DNA from: Micrococcus sp023147585
GTDB lineage: Bacteria; Actinomycetota; Actinomycetes; Actinomycetales; Micrococcaceae
Direction: 5' to 3'
Assembly (NCBI RefSeq): GCF_044872765.1
Contig: NZ_CP085253.1
Coordinates: 2,232,001 to 2,296,000, forward strand
Length of the DNA stretch: 64,000 bases
The notes below the pieces were generated by a model. It made no database searches. It was not told the DNA's origin and saw only the letters and a list, made by a program, of their open reading frames with translations. Of this stretch, positions 7,719-15,926 are shown piece by piece. A program made the position numbers and the translations under genes. The first letter of the stretch is position 1; every line of letters starts with the position of its first letter.

Positions 7719-8642
7719 GGCCCGGCTGTCGGCGCGGACGGCCAGCAGCTCGCCCAGCACCGCCTCCGCGGTCGGCGCCGCCCGGTGCGGGGCGAGCGCC
7801 AGCGCGAACGCCGCTTCGTGCGCGCGCGGCGAGTCCGGGGTGAGGCCGGCACCGCCGGGGCCCGCCGGCGTCAGGTACGCGCCCCCGGCCCGGCGCAGGA
7901 TGAGCTGCCCCGCCGCGACATCCCACGGCTTCGTGTCCACGAGCAGCGCGGCGTCCGCCCAGCCGGCGGCCACGTGGCAGAGCTCGAGCGCTCCGGACAC
8001 CGTGCGGCGCACCGTGGCGTACGTCGCCACGAGCCGCCCGAAGCGGCGCAGCGCGCCCTCGCCCTCCGCGTCCAGCGCCTCGCCCGCCGGATAGGAGGTC
8101 ACGACGTTCAGCGCACGCTCACCGCCGGCGGGGGCCGGGCGCCCGACGTCGGCCAGCGGCGCGTCCCCGAGGTACGCCCCGGTCTCGTCGGCGGAGAACG
8201 CGAGCCCGTTGACCGGGTCCAGCACGACGCCGGCCACCACCTCGCCGTGCACGACGGCCGCGATGGACACGGAGAACATGGCGAAGCCGTGCGCGAAGTT
8301 GGAGGTGCCGTCGATCGGATCCACGATCCACTCGAGCGGGGGACCGCCCTCGGCGTCCGCGCCGCCCCCGTGGCGCCCGAGCTCCTCGCCGAGCACCCGT
8401 GAGCCCGGCACCGCGGCGGTCAGCGCGGCGACGATCCGCTCCTCGGTCCTCCGGTCGTGCACGGTGACCAGGTCGTGGTGGTTCGACTTGGTCTCGGCGG
8501 ACGCCGGGGCGCCGCGGGTGGGGCCGGCACGGAACGCCGCGGCCAGCGCGGGCGCCACCGCCCGGGCCGCCGAGAGCGCGACGGCGCGCAGGGCACCGGG
8601 GGGTGGGACGACGTCGTGGGGGGAGGCGGCGGGGGCGACCAT
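7716..8642 (-). CDS. Inositol monophosphatase family protein
   Basis: Magnesium-dependent phosphatase of 308 residues that dephosphorylates inositol phosphates or a related sugar phosphate or nucleotide (PAP, histidinol phosphate). Metal-binding motifs are intact: GEE near residue 90, DPIDGTSNF near 113, and WDVAAG near 236. The ATG at 8642 is supported by a minus-strand TACGCT hexamer at 8650-8655, only 7 bases upstream, which indicates a leaderless start. A TTG further upstream would be inside that promoter. It is divergent from the small hypothetical gene at 8699. In actinobacteria such enzymes supply inositol for phosphatidylinositol and mycothiol, but the substrate cannot be fixed here. 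Confidence 0.85.
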   Translation of the reverse strand: MVAPAASPHDVVPPPGALRAVALSAARAVAPALAAAFRAGPTRGAPASAETKSNHHDLVTVHDRRTEERIVAALTAAVPGSRVLGEELGRHGGGADAEGGPPLEWIVDPIDGTSNFAHGFAMFSVSIAAVVHGEVVAGVVLDPVNGLAFSADETGAYLGDAPLADVGRPAPAGGERALNVVTSYPAGEALDAEGEGALRRFGRLVATYATVRRTVSGALELCHVAAGWADAALLVDTKPWDVAAGQLILRRAGGAYLTPAGPGGAGLTPDSPRAHEAAFALALAPHRAAPTAEAVLGELLAVRADSRA

Positions 8643-8649
8643 GGCTCCC

Positions 8650-8670
8650 AGCGTAGGCGCGGGGGACAAT
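8650..8670. promoter_or_regulatory. Divergent promoter pair between monophosphatase and hypothetical gene
   Basis: TACGCT on the minus strand (8650-8655) serves the leaderless monophosphatase start at 8642. GACAAT on the plus strand (8665-8670) lies about 28 bases before the ATG at 8699 and its GAGGAG ribosome site. The two -10 boxes are 9 bases apart. Confidence 0.5.
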
Positions 8671-8698
8671 GGGGGGACCCGACGCAGAGGAGACGCCC

Positions 8699-9088
8699 AT
8701 GAGCGAGGACCGCACGCTGACCGGCCCCCAGGAGCCCACCCCGGAGCGCGTGGCCGCGGTGCGCGCGGTGCTGGCCGGGGGCGAGGGGACGCCGGAGGGC
8801 GTGCCCGCGGGGGATGCGCCGTCCCTGTCCGCCGACGACGACCGCGTGATGAACGGGCTGATCGCCGCGCAGGAGCTCTCCGGCGTGGATCTCGACTACC
8901 TGCGGCACGTGGACGCCGTGAGCGACCGCGGGATCGCCGCGGCCTCTCTGGCAGACCTCGGCACGCTGTTCACGTACGTGCTGCGGGGCGAGCGGTTCTC
9001 CGAGGGTCACATCCGGGCGGCGATCGCCACGGGCAAGGTCGCCCGCATGCTGGACCGCCTCGCGGAGTGGGTGCCCGAGACCCGCTGA
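8699..9088 (+). CDS. Hypothetical protein, possibly DUF6508-like
   Basis: A 129-residue soluble protein with a Ser/Pro/Gly-rich first 45 residues and a compact C-terminal part ending YVLRGERFSEGHIRAAIATG, then an Arg/Leu-rich helix (MLDRLAEW). That ending resembles small uncharacterised DUF6508-type proteins; I am not certain of the family and no function is known to me. The ATG follows GCAGAGGAG with good spacing. It has no membrane segment or signal peptide. The next gene starts 99 bases on and seems to have its own promoter (TACCCT at 9112-9117). Confidence 0.65.
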   Translation: MSEDRTLTGPQEPTPERVAAVRAVLAGGEGTPEGVPAGDAPSLSADDDRVMNGLIAAQELSGVDLDYLRHVDAVSDRGIAAASLADLGTLFTYVLRGERFSEGHIRAAIATGKVARMLDRLAEWVPETR

Positions 9089-9187
9089 GACCCGCGGTCG
9101 CCGCGGTGCACTACCCTCGGCGGTGGACGCCGCCGGGCCGCACGCACCGGGCGGCGCCTCGGCCCCTGCTCGTGGAAGGACGCCCCC

Positions 9188-11290
9188 GTGCCCCGCCCCG
9201 TCGCCTCGAACTCCGCCTACTTCCCCGGCCTGGACGGCCTGCGCGCGCTCGCGGTCCTGCTCGTGGTGGCCTACCATCTGGGCGTGCCGCACGCCTCCGG
9301 CGGCCTGCTCGGCGTGGGCGTGTTCTTCACGCTCTCCGGCTTCCTCATCACCGCGCTGCTGCTGCGCCGGCACGAGCGGCACGGCGAGCTCGACCTCAAG
9401 GACTTCTGGATCCGCCGCTTCCGGCGCCTGCTGCCGGCCGTCGTCCTGGTGCTGATCGCCGTGCTGGCCGCCACCGCGCTCGTGGAGCCGGGGGAGTGGG
9501 ACGAACGCGTCGGCGAGTCCCTCGCCGCCCTGTTCTACGTGGCCAACTGGCACACGATCCTCACGGGCGGCAGCTACTTCGAGCAGATGGACGGCCCCGG
9601 GCCGCTGGACCACCTGTGGTCCCTCGCCGTGGAGGAGCAGTTCTACCTTGTCTGGCCCCTCCTTCTGCTCGGGCTGCTGGCCCTCACCCGCGGCCTGGGT
9701 GGACGGCGGCGCACCGTGGTGCTGTTCGTCGTCGTCGTCCTGCTGGGCACGGCGTCCATGGTGCTGCTGGCTCTCCTCGCGGATCCGCTGGGGGACACGA
9801 CGCGGGCCTACGAGGGCACCGACACGCGGGCCGGCGGCCTGCTGTGGGGCGCGGCCCTCGCGCTCCTGTGGCGGCCCGCGAGCGTGGGGCGGGTGCGCGG
9901 CGCGGCCGTCTGGGCCCTCGACCTCGTGGGCGTCCTGGGCCTCGCCGGGATCCTGGCCCTGGTGGCCACCACGGACCAGGACTCGCCCTCCCTCTACACG
10001 TGGGGCATCGCCGCGCTGACCGTGGCCACGTGCGCCGCCGTCCTTCCCCTCGTGCACCCCGCGTCCCGGCTCGGCCGCGTCCTCGGCGTCGCGCCGCTGC
10101 GCTGGATCGGCGCGCGCAGCTACGGGATCTACCTGTGGCACATGCCCGTGGTCGCCTTCCTGCCGGACCGCGCGCTCTACGGCCAGCCCGTGCTGCGCGG
10201 GGCCCTCATCCTGGGGCTCACCCTACTCATCGCGGCCCTGTCCTGGCGGTTCGTGGAGGACCCCATCCGCCACCACGGCCTCCGCGCCGTCCTGACGGGC
10301 CGCGCGCCCGCGCGGCGGTCCGGGGCGGAGGGGGAGACGACGTCGGGCGCCTCCGCGCGCTCGCGAGGGTCCCGCGGGGTGCGGTCCGGCCTGGCCGCGG
10401 CGGCCGTGGCCGTGCTCGCCGCGGCGGGCCTGGCCGGGCTGACGGCCCTGCCGCAGACCTCCACCAGGGAGATCGTGGCGCAGGCCGGGCACGCGGACCC
10501 GGCAGTGCAGGACGCCGACCCGGCTCAGGGCGCCTCCACGCCGCCCGGGGAGGGCCCCGGCTCACCCGTGACGGCCCCGGCCTCCGCGGCGAGCCCGTCG
10601 GCCGCCGCCTCGTCGGCCCCCGCGCCCGCCACGACCTCCTGCACCGAGGTGGTGCACATCGGCGACTCCAGCTCCCTGGCCTCCGGCAACACCGACGCGA
10701 CCGTGATCAAGGACCCCGCCCTGCGCATCACGGCCCAGTACGAGGACGTGGGCGTGGAGGAGGTCGTGGAGGACATCCGGCCCGGGCGCGGGATCGTCGA
10801 GCGCTTCGAGAAGGACCCGGGCCAGACCAACGCCGTGCAGGCCATCACGGCCCATCTGCCCGGCCTCGACCCGGACGGCTGCTTCGTGGTCAACGTCGGC
10901 ATGAACGACGCTGCCCTGTTCACCAAGGTGGACATGTGGGACCAGCGGGAGCCGCGGATCGACATGGTGATGAAGGCCGCCCAGGGCCGACGCGTCCTGT
11001 GGGTGGACGTGATGCTGATGCCGTGGGCCGCCCTCCCGAACTACACCATGGAGGGTGCGGCCCGTTTCAACGAGGGGCTCGTCGCCGCCACCGAGCGCCA
11101 CCCCAACCTGTGGGTCTACGACTGGGCGCACGACGCGGCGGACCGCCCCGAGTGGTTCGGTGAGAAGGACTCCCTCCACAACACCGTGGCGGGGGCGGTC
11201 GCGAAGGCCGCGAACATGGCCGAGGCCCTCACGCTGGCCTTCCCCGCGGGCCGGGAGCCCTCCACGGAGCGGGTCATCGTCGTCGGGTGA
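9188..11290 (+). CDS. Membrane O-acyltransferase with extracytoplasmic SGNH domain (OatA-like)
   Basis: A 700-residue, two-part enzyme. Residues 1 to about 375 form an acyltransferase-3 membrane domain with about 10 helices, opening with FPGLDGLRALAVLLVVAYH; His30 is the expected catalytic histidine. After a low-complexity Ala/Pro linker, residues about 480-690 form an SGNH esterase-like domain with GDSS (492-495), GMND (571-574) and DSLH (661-664), so all catalytic blocks are present. This is the architecture of OatA-type enzymes, which carry acetyl groups across the membrane onto peptidoglycan or another surface glycan. The GTG start follows GGAAGGA at 9174-9180. Acceptor identity is inference. 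Confidence 0.85.
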   Translation: MPRPVASNSAYFPGLDGLRALAVLLVVAYHLGVPHASGGLLGVGVFFTLSGFLITALLLRRHERHGELDLKDFWIRRFRRLLPAVVLVLIAVLAATALVEPGEWDERVGESLAALFYVANWHTILTGGSYFEQMDGPGPLDHLWSLAVEEQFYLVWPLLLLGLLALTRGLGGRRRTVVLFVVVVLLGTASMVLLALLADPLGDTTRAYEGTDTRAGGLLWGAALALLWRPASVGRVRGAAVWALDLVGVLGLAGILALVATTDQDSPSLYTWGIAALTVATCAAVLPLVHPASRLGRVLGVAPLRWIGARSYGIYLWHMPVVAFLPDRALYGQPVLRGALILGLTLLIAALSWRFVEDPIRHHGLRAVLTGRAPARRSGAEGETTSGASARSRGSRGVRSGLAAAAVAVLAAAGLAGLTALPQTSTREIVAQAGHADPAVQDADPAQGASTPPGEGPGSPVTAPASAASPSAAASSAPAPATTSCTEVVHIGDSSSLASGNTDATVIKDPALRITAQYEDVGVEEVVEDIRPGRGIVERFEKDPGQTNAVQAITAHLPGLDPDGCFVVNVGMNDAALFTKVDMWDQREPRIDMVMKAAQGRRVLWVDVMLMPWAALPNYTMEGAARFNEGLVAATERHPNLWVYDWAHDAADRPEWFGEKDSLHNTVAGAVAKAANMAEALTLAFPAGREPSTERVIVVG

Positions 11291-11344
11291 GAGCCGCACC
11301 CCCCGGCGCACCCCCGACCGGGCCCATGCGACATACTGGGGCCC

Positions 11345-12568
11345 ATGCCCGCCGACGCCGCCCGCACCGATCCCGCCCGCCCGCCGCGCCAGGCGGGGGT
11401 TCCGACCCCCGCCGAGAACATGGCCACCCACCTCCAGGAGAGCTGGAACCGGTGGCACCGTGCCCGCGCCCTGCGCGCCGGCCACGTGCCCACGATCATG
11501 GCGTTCACGGGCTACGGCTCCACCTCGTGGGTGCGGGTCCTCTCCCGCGTGGTGATCGCCAACGACGCCGACTTCCTCAACGGCCGGCGTCTGTCCAAGG
11601 TCGTGGCCGACGGCGTGCGAGGCTGGCGCAACTTCGTGGCCCCGCCCATGGCGTACGCCGAGGTCACGGTCACCGTGGGGGAGCGGACCACCACGGTGCG
11701 CGCCGACCGCATGGGTGTGGTGGACGCCGTCATCGACGTCCAGCTGGAGCCCGGCTGGCAGACCGCCACGCTGGACGTCGGCGACGAGGAGTCCGTGACC
11801 ATGGACCTCTACATCGCGGACCCGGCGGCGCGCGTCGGCCTCGTCTCGGACATCGACGACACCGTGGTGGTCACGTCCCTCCCTCGCCCGATGCTGGCCG
11901 CGTGGAACTCGTTCGTGATCGACGAGCACGCCCGCACGCCCACTCCGGGCATGGCGGTGCTGCTGCGGCGCATCGCCGAGCTGGAGCCGCACGCGCCCGT
12001 GATCTACCTGTCCACGGGCGCATGGAACGTGGCGCAGACCCTCTCCCGCTTCCTGGGCCGCAACCTGTACCCGCTGGGCGCGCTGCTGCTCACCACGTGG
12101 GGTCCCACGAAGGACCGCTGGTTCCGCTCCGGCCAGGAGCACAAGGTCACCCAGCTCCAGCGCCTGGCCGAGGAGTTCCCGGACATGCAGTGGATCCTCG
12201 TGGGCGACGACGGCCAGCACGACCCCGAGATCTACGCCGACTTCGCGCATCGCCACCCGGACAAGGTCAAGGCGATCGTGATCCGTCAGCTGACCCCCTC
12301 GGAGGCCCTGCTCGCGGGCGGCCGCGCGGAGGGCACCCGTCAGTCCACCCCCGGCATCCCGTGGTGCTACGGGCCGGACGGGGCCGCCCTGTCCGAGCAG
12401 CTCGAGAAGCTGCGCATCCTGCCCGTGGAGTTCGTGGACGTGCACCCGGAGGGCTGGCGGGAGGACATCCTGGGCGACGACGCGACGGCGCTGGGAGTGC
12501 GAGAGACGTCGGACGAGGCGGCAGAGGACGACGCGCTGGCGCGGCGTTCCGTGGCGGAGGGCTCGTGA
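11345..12568 (+). CDS. App1-like phosphatase (DUF2183, HAD-type)
   Basis: A 407-residue protein related to the catalytic domain of yeast App1 phosphatidate phosphatase. The HAD signature DIDDT is at 169-173, followed by YLSTGAWN and later KVTQLQRLAEEFPDMQWILVG and DDGQHDPE. An N-terminal region of about 150 residues precedes the catalytic domain, as is usual in bacteria. The ATG lies 7 bases after CATACT (11332-11337) with no ribosome site, so it is probably leaderless. Its stop overlaps the thioesterase GTG start by 4 bases, so the two are co-translated. A lipid phosphatase role is family knowledge; bacterial members are barely studied. Confidence 0.8.
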   Translation: MPADAARTDPARPPRQAGVPTPAENMATHLQESWNRWHRARALRAGHVPTIMAFTGYGSTSWVRVLSRVVIANDADFLNGRRLSKVVADGVRGWRNFVAPPMAYAEVTVTVGERTTTVRADRMGVVDAVIDVQLEPGWQTATLDVGDEESVTMDLYIADPAARVGLVSDIDDTVVVTSLPRPMLAAWNSFVIDEHARTPTPGMAVLLRRIAELEPHAPVIYLSTGAWNVAQTLSRFLGRNLYPLGALLLTTWGPTKDRWFRSGQEHKVTQLQRLAEEFPDMQWILVGDDGQHDPEIYADFAHRHPDKVKAIVIRQLTPSEALLAGGRAEGTRQSTPGIPWCYGPDGAALSEQLEKLRILPVEFVDVHPEGWREDILGDDATALGVRETSDEAAEDDALARRSVAEGS

Positions 12569-13020
12569 CCGGCGCCGCGGAGCTGCGCTCCGTGGAGGTG
12601 CGCATCCCGCTGCGCTGGGCGGACATGGACGCCTACGGCCACATCAACAACATCGCCGTGGTGCAGCTGCTCGAGGAGGCGCGCGTGGCCGCGTTCGGCG
12701 TCCCCTCGGGGACGGGCGCGGGCGGCGGGGCGCCGGCGCCGATCGACCTGCTCGAGGGCGTCGGCGAGGGCGTGCGCACGTTCATCTCCGAGCACACCGT
12801 GAAGTACCGCGCGCAGATGCCGTACCGGCCCGTGCCGCTGCGCGTTGTCGTGAGCGTGGACGCGGTGAAGGCGGCATCCGTGCACGTGGGCTACCGGCTG
12901 CACGACGGCGTGGACGACGCCCTGTGCGCCACCGCCACGTCCGTCATGGTGTTCGTCGACGGGCAGACGGGCCGCCCGGTGCGGGTGACCCCGGAGCAGC
13001 GGGCGGCACTGGCCGGCTGA
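12565..13020 (+). CDS. Hotdog-fold acyl-CoA thioesterase
   Basis: A 151-residue protein of the 4-hydroxybenzoyl-CoA thioesterase/FcbC-like hotdog family. The N-terminal motif RWADMDAYGHINN carries the catalytic Asp and the helix-start region of this family; a single hotdog domain fills the chain. It starts with GTG inside the stop of the App1-like gene (4-base overlap) and has no separate promoter. Pairing with a putative lipid phosphatase suggests a role in membrane lipid or acyl turnover, but this is inference. The palindromic repeat at 13044-13090 follows directly and could end its transcript. Confidence 0.85.
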   Translation: MTGAAELRSVEVRIPLRWADMDAYGHINNIAVVQLLEEARVAAFGVPSGTGAGGGAPAPIDLLEGVGEGVRTFISEHTVKYRAQMPYRPVPLRVVVSVDAVKAASVHVGYRLHDGVDDALCATATSVMVFVDGQTGRPVRVTPEQRAALAG

Positions 13021-13043
13021 GGTGGGCCGCTGACCGGTCGGCA

Positions 13044-13090
13044 GCCGCCCAGCGACATCACCGCCGTGCAGCACGGCTGCGATGTCGCAG
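13044..13090. repeat. Palindromic repeat element, copy 1
   Basis: A 47-base element whose core folds as 18-base arms (13052-13069 and 13071-13088) with two mismatches around a single central base. Its left half (13044-13064) matches 14321-14341 at 20 of 21 bases, and GATGTCGCAG is shared on the right. It sits between the convergent ends of the thioesterase and AbiEi/DUF559-like genes, and may double as a terminator. Confidence 0.75.
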
Positions 13091-13150
13091 AGCGGAGGTC
13101 GACCGCTCGGGCTCGCAGAGTCGAGACAGGGCCCGCGGGATGGCCGCGGA

Positions 13151-14209
13151 TCAGACCGAGCGGGGGACGCCCGCGGCGGTGAGGATCCGCGCCAGCCGGT
13201 CCGGCCGCAGGAGATCGCCCCACGTCCAGTGCGCGCCCGCCCGGGTGACCAGCTGCAGGGCCACCTCCCGTTCCTTCTCCCGGCGGATGCTGGCGCGGCG
13301 GGCCGTGTCGTCACCGTCGAAGAACGACAGGTCGTACTTGCCCAGCCCGTCGAACTCCCCGTACACCCGCACCTGCTCCCACCAGAAGTCCGTGCGGGCC
13401 ACCTCGCGTCCGTTCGCATCCCGGTGGCGATGCTGCAGCGCCGTGGGCGGGACGAAGCCGAGCTCGTGGAGGATGGCCCGGCTGTAGGACTCCCCGGCGG
13501 ATTCCGCCCGCGCGTCCGCGAAGTGCCAGGCCCGCTCGAATCGGCGGAGGGCGGCCGCGGATTCGAGTCGGCTCTCCGCCTGCCTCGCCCAGCGTGCGGC
13601 CTCCTCGGGCCGGGCTCGGACGAGCGCGTCCAGCGGGGCCACGGCGTCGCGGAACGGGGTGGCCGCCCCCAGCACCAGCAGCACCGTGGGCAGCGGATCC
13701 GCCAGGACGGTTCCCAGGCTCTGCCCGTCCGACAGGACGGCCCCGACCGGCTGAGGCGCGGCGGGGGCCGCCTCTGGCAGCCCCCATCGGGGTCGGCGGC
13801 GCGGCGGGACGGGAAGCCGGCGATCGTGGGCCACCACGGAGGGGGCGAAGGGACGGCGGATCAGCGGCCCGGCGCCGTGATGCCCGGGCGAGGGGGCGCG
13901 CAGCTCGAGCGCGGGCGGCTCGACGGCCGGCCCCAGACCGTGCAACCGGGCCGCGGTCAGGCCCGTGAACACCGTCGCGGGGCGGGCGATCGAGAGGGCG
14001 ACGGCGGACACGACCGCCCTGTCCCACGGACGCAGCGCGGCCCAGTCGCCGGCGCTGATGTAGACGCGCGGGCAGAGCCGCACGAGGACCCCGCGGGTCC
14101 AGGCGCGTTCGAGACGGCGCCGCGCCGCCCCGTCGTGGGGGTCCGCCGCGCTGAGCAGGGGCCCGCGTCCCGGGAGCAGCGCACGCGCGTGGTCGGAGAG
14201 CTGGGTCAT
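13151..14209 (-). CDS. AbiEi/DUF559-like protein: N-terminal regulator-like domain with C-terminal nuclease-like fold
   Basis: A 352-residue protein. The first about 120 residues (RRLERAWTRGVLVRLCPRVY, then TAARLHGLG) resemble the winged-helix 'transcriptional regulator' part of AbiEi-type antitoxins. The C-terminal about 115 residues resemble DUF559/Vsr-type endonuclease folds, with candidate PD-(D/E)xK residues Glu240, Asp274, Glu285 and Lys291 (EFDGLGKYD). The same layout is common in actinobacterial orphan proteins of unknown role. The ATG at 14209 was preferred over upstream in-frame codons that run into the repeat. No partner AbiEii nucleotidyltransferase gene adjoins it. It is flanked by two copies of a palindromic repeat, hinting at mobility. 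Confidence 0.6.
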   Translation of the reverse strand: MTQLSDHARALLPGRGPLLSAADPHDGAARRRLERAWTRGVLVRLCPRVYISAGDWAALRPWDRAVVSAVALSIARPATVFTGLTAARLHGLGPAVEPPALELRAPSPGHHGAGPLIRRPFAPSVVAHDRRLPVPPRRRPRWGLPEAAPAAPQPVGAVLSDGQSLGTVLADPLPTVLLVLGAATPFRDAVAPLDALVRARPEEAARWARQAESRLESAAALRRFERAWHFADARAESAGESYSRAILHELGFVPPTALQHRHRDANGREVARTDFWWEQVRVYGEFDGLGKYDLSFFDGDDTARRASIRREKEREVALQLVTRAGAHWTWGDLLRPDRLARILTAAGVPRSV

Positions 14210-14318
14210 GCGGCCCAGTGTCGTGGGCCCGTCCGGGGCGCGAGGGGTCGACCGCGCCGGACGGTGGAGGGCACCCGCCGTCGGGGGTCCTGTGCAGGAG
14301 TCGGGTGCCCTCGAACGA

Positions 14319-14375
14319 CCGCCGCCCTGCGACATCACCGCGCGTCAGAACGGCGGTGATGTCGCAGGGCGGCGG
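14319..14375. repeat. Palindromic repeat element, copy 2
   Basis: A perfect 23-base stem (14319-14341 with 14353-14375) closes an 11-base loop. The core matches the element at 13044-13090 in sequence and in length (47 bases, 14321-14367). It lies between the end of gdhA and the start of the AbiEi/DUF559-like gene, both on the minus strand, so it could also end gdhA transcripts. Confidence 0.8.
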
Positions 14376-14403
14376 AGGATCACGGAAGGGGCAGGGCCGG
14401 GCC

Positions 14404-15744
14404 TCAGACCACGCCCTGGGAGATCATGGCGTCGGCCACCTTGATGAAGCCCGCGATGTTCGCGCCGGCCGCGTAGTTGCCCGGCGTGCCGTACTCCTCG
14501 GCGGTCTCCACGCAGCGGTCGTGGATGTCCCGCATGATCTGCTCGAGGCGGTCGTGGGTGTACTCGAAGCCCCACGAGTCACGCACCGCGTTCTGCTGCA
14601 TCTCCAGGGCGGACGTGGCCACACCGCCGGCGTTGGCCGCCTTGCCGGGGCCGAACAGCGTGCCGGCGGCCACGAACAGGTGGGCGGCGGACTCGGTGCA
14701 GGGCATGTTCGCACCCTCGGCCACGGCCTTCACGCCCTGCTTCAGAAGCGTCTTCGCGGCGTTCTCGTCGAGCTCGTTCTGCGTGGCGCAGGGCAGCGCG
14801 ACCGTGCCCTCGACGTCCCACACGGAGCCGCCGGCCACGTAGCGGGCGCGGCCGCCCTTGCGCTCGGCGTACTCGGAGATGCGGGCGCGCTCGACCTCCT
14901 TGAGCTGCTTGAGCAGGTCGACGTCGATCCCGTCCGGGTCCACGATGTAGCCGGCGGAGTCCGAGGCCGTGAGCACGGTGGCACCGAGGGCGGCCGCCTT
15001 CTCCGCGGCGTAGATCGCCACGTTGCCGGAGCCGGAGATGAGGACCTGCTGGCCGTCCATTGACTCGCCGCGGGTGCGGAGCATGGAGTCGGCGAACATG
15101 ACGGCGCCGTAGCCGGTGGCCTCGGTGCGCACGAGCGAGCCGCCCCAGGTGAGGCCCTTGCCCGTGAGCACGCCGGCCTCGAAGCGGTTGGTGAGGCGCT
15201 TGTACTGGCCGAACATGTAGCCGATCTCGCGCCCGCCCACGCCGATGTCTCCCGCGGGGACGTCCGTGTGCTCGCCGATGTGGCGGTGCAGCTCGGTCAT
15301 GAACGACTGGCAGAAGCGCATGATCTCGCCGTCGGAGCGGCCGGCCGGGTCGAAGTCGGAGCCGCCCTTGCCGCCGCCGATCGGCATGCCGGTGAGGGAG
15401 TTCTTGAAGATCTGTTCGAAGCCCAGGAACTTGATGATGCCCAGGTACACCGAGGGGTGGAAGCGCAGCCCGCCCTTGTACGGGCCGAGGGCCGAGTTGA
15501 ACTCCACGCGGAAGCCGCGGTTGACCTGCACGGTGCCCTGGTCGTCGACCCACGGCACGCGGAAGATGATCTGGCGCTCCGGCTCGCAGAGGCGGTGCAG
15601 GACGCCCGCCTCCACGTACTGGGGGTGGCGCTCCACCACGGGATCCAGTGCCTCGAACACCTCGGACACGGCCTGGTGGAACTCGGCCTCACCGGGGTTG
15701 CGGGCGAAGACCTCGTCGCGGAGCGTGTGCAGAACCTGATGCAT
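14404..15744 (-). CDS. gdhA: NADP-specific glutamate dehydrogenase
   Basis: A 446-residue hexameric-type glutamate dehydrogenase that aminates 2-oxoglutarate with ammonia and NADPH. Substrate residues include Lys90 in GPYKGGLRFHP, catalytic Lys126 in PIGGGKGGSDFDP, and Asp166 (PAGDIGVG). The nucleotide fold is at GSGNVA (238-243), followed by TASDSAGY, a pattern typical of NADP-using enzymes. Length matches the small bacterial class (about 450). The ATG follows an AGGAGG ribosome site. A CAGGAT box on the minus strand near 15846 could be its -10. It is monocistronic by layout, with hairpins on either side. Confidence 0.93.
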   Translation of the reverse strand: MHQVLHTLRDEVFARNPGEAEFHQAVSEVFEALDPVVERHPQYVEAGVLHRLCEPERQIIFRVPWVDDQGTVQVNRGFRVEFNSALGPYKGGLRFHPSVYLGIIKFLGFEQIFKNSLTGMPIGGGKGGSDFDPAGRSDGEIMRFCQSFMTELHRHIGEHTDVPAGDIGVGGREIGYMFGQYKRLTNRFEAGVLTGKGLTWGGSLVRTEATGYGAVMFADSMLRTRGESMDGQQVLISGSGNVAIYAAEKAAALGATVLTASDSAGYIVDPDGIDVDLLKQLKEVERARISEYAERKGGRARYVAGGSVWDVEGTVALPCATQNELDENAAKTLLKQGVKAVAEGANMPCTESAAHLFVAAGTLFGPGKAANAGGVATSALEMQQNAVRDSWGFEYTHDRLEQIMRDIHDRCVETAEEYGTPGNYAAGANIAGFIKVADAMISQGVV

Positions 15745-15877
15745 GGTGTCCTCCTGGTAGACGTCTCGTCGGGGGCGGTGCGGGCCCGCCTCGCCGACGG
15801 CGTCCGCGGCGGAGGAGGGAGGCCGCGGTGCCTGCCGTCATCCTGGCATGTGAGCTGGTTCATGACGGAATTGAGAC

Positions 15878-15898
15878 GCGGACCGTCGGATGGTCCGC
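15878..15898 (-). terminator. Small hairpin between the mannosyltransferase gene and gdhA
   Basis: Inverted arms GCGGACC and GGTCCGC enclose a 7-base loop, 29 bases beyond the mannosyltransferase stop. No U-run follows, so terminator activity is uncertain, but none is strictly expected in such GC-rich DNA. Confidence 0.4.
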
Positions 15899-15926
15899 AT
15901 GCTGAGACGGTCGGGCCCCGCTCGCC

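Noticed and set aside
13151..14209. Complete AbiE toxin-antitoxin system
   Set aside because: No AbiEii-type nucleotidyltransferase gene is adjacent on either side, so only an orphan with partial resemblance can be claimed.
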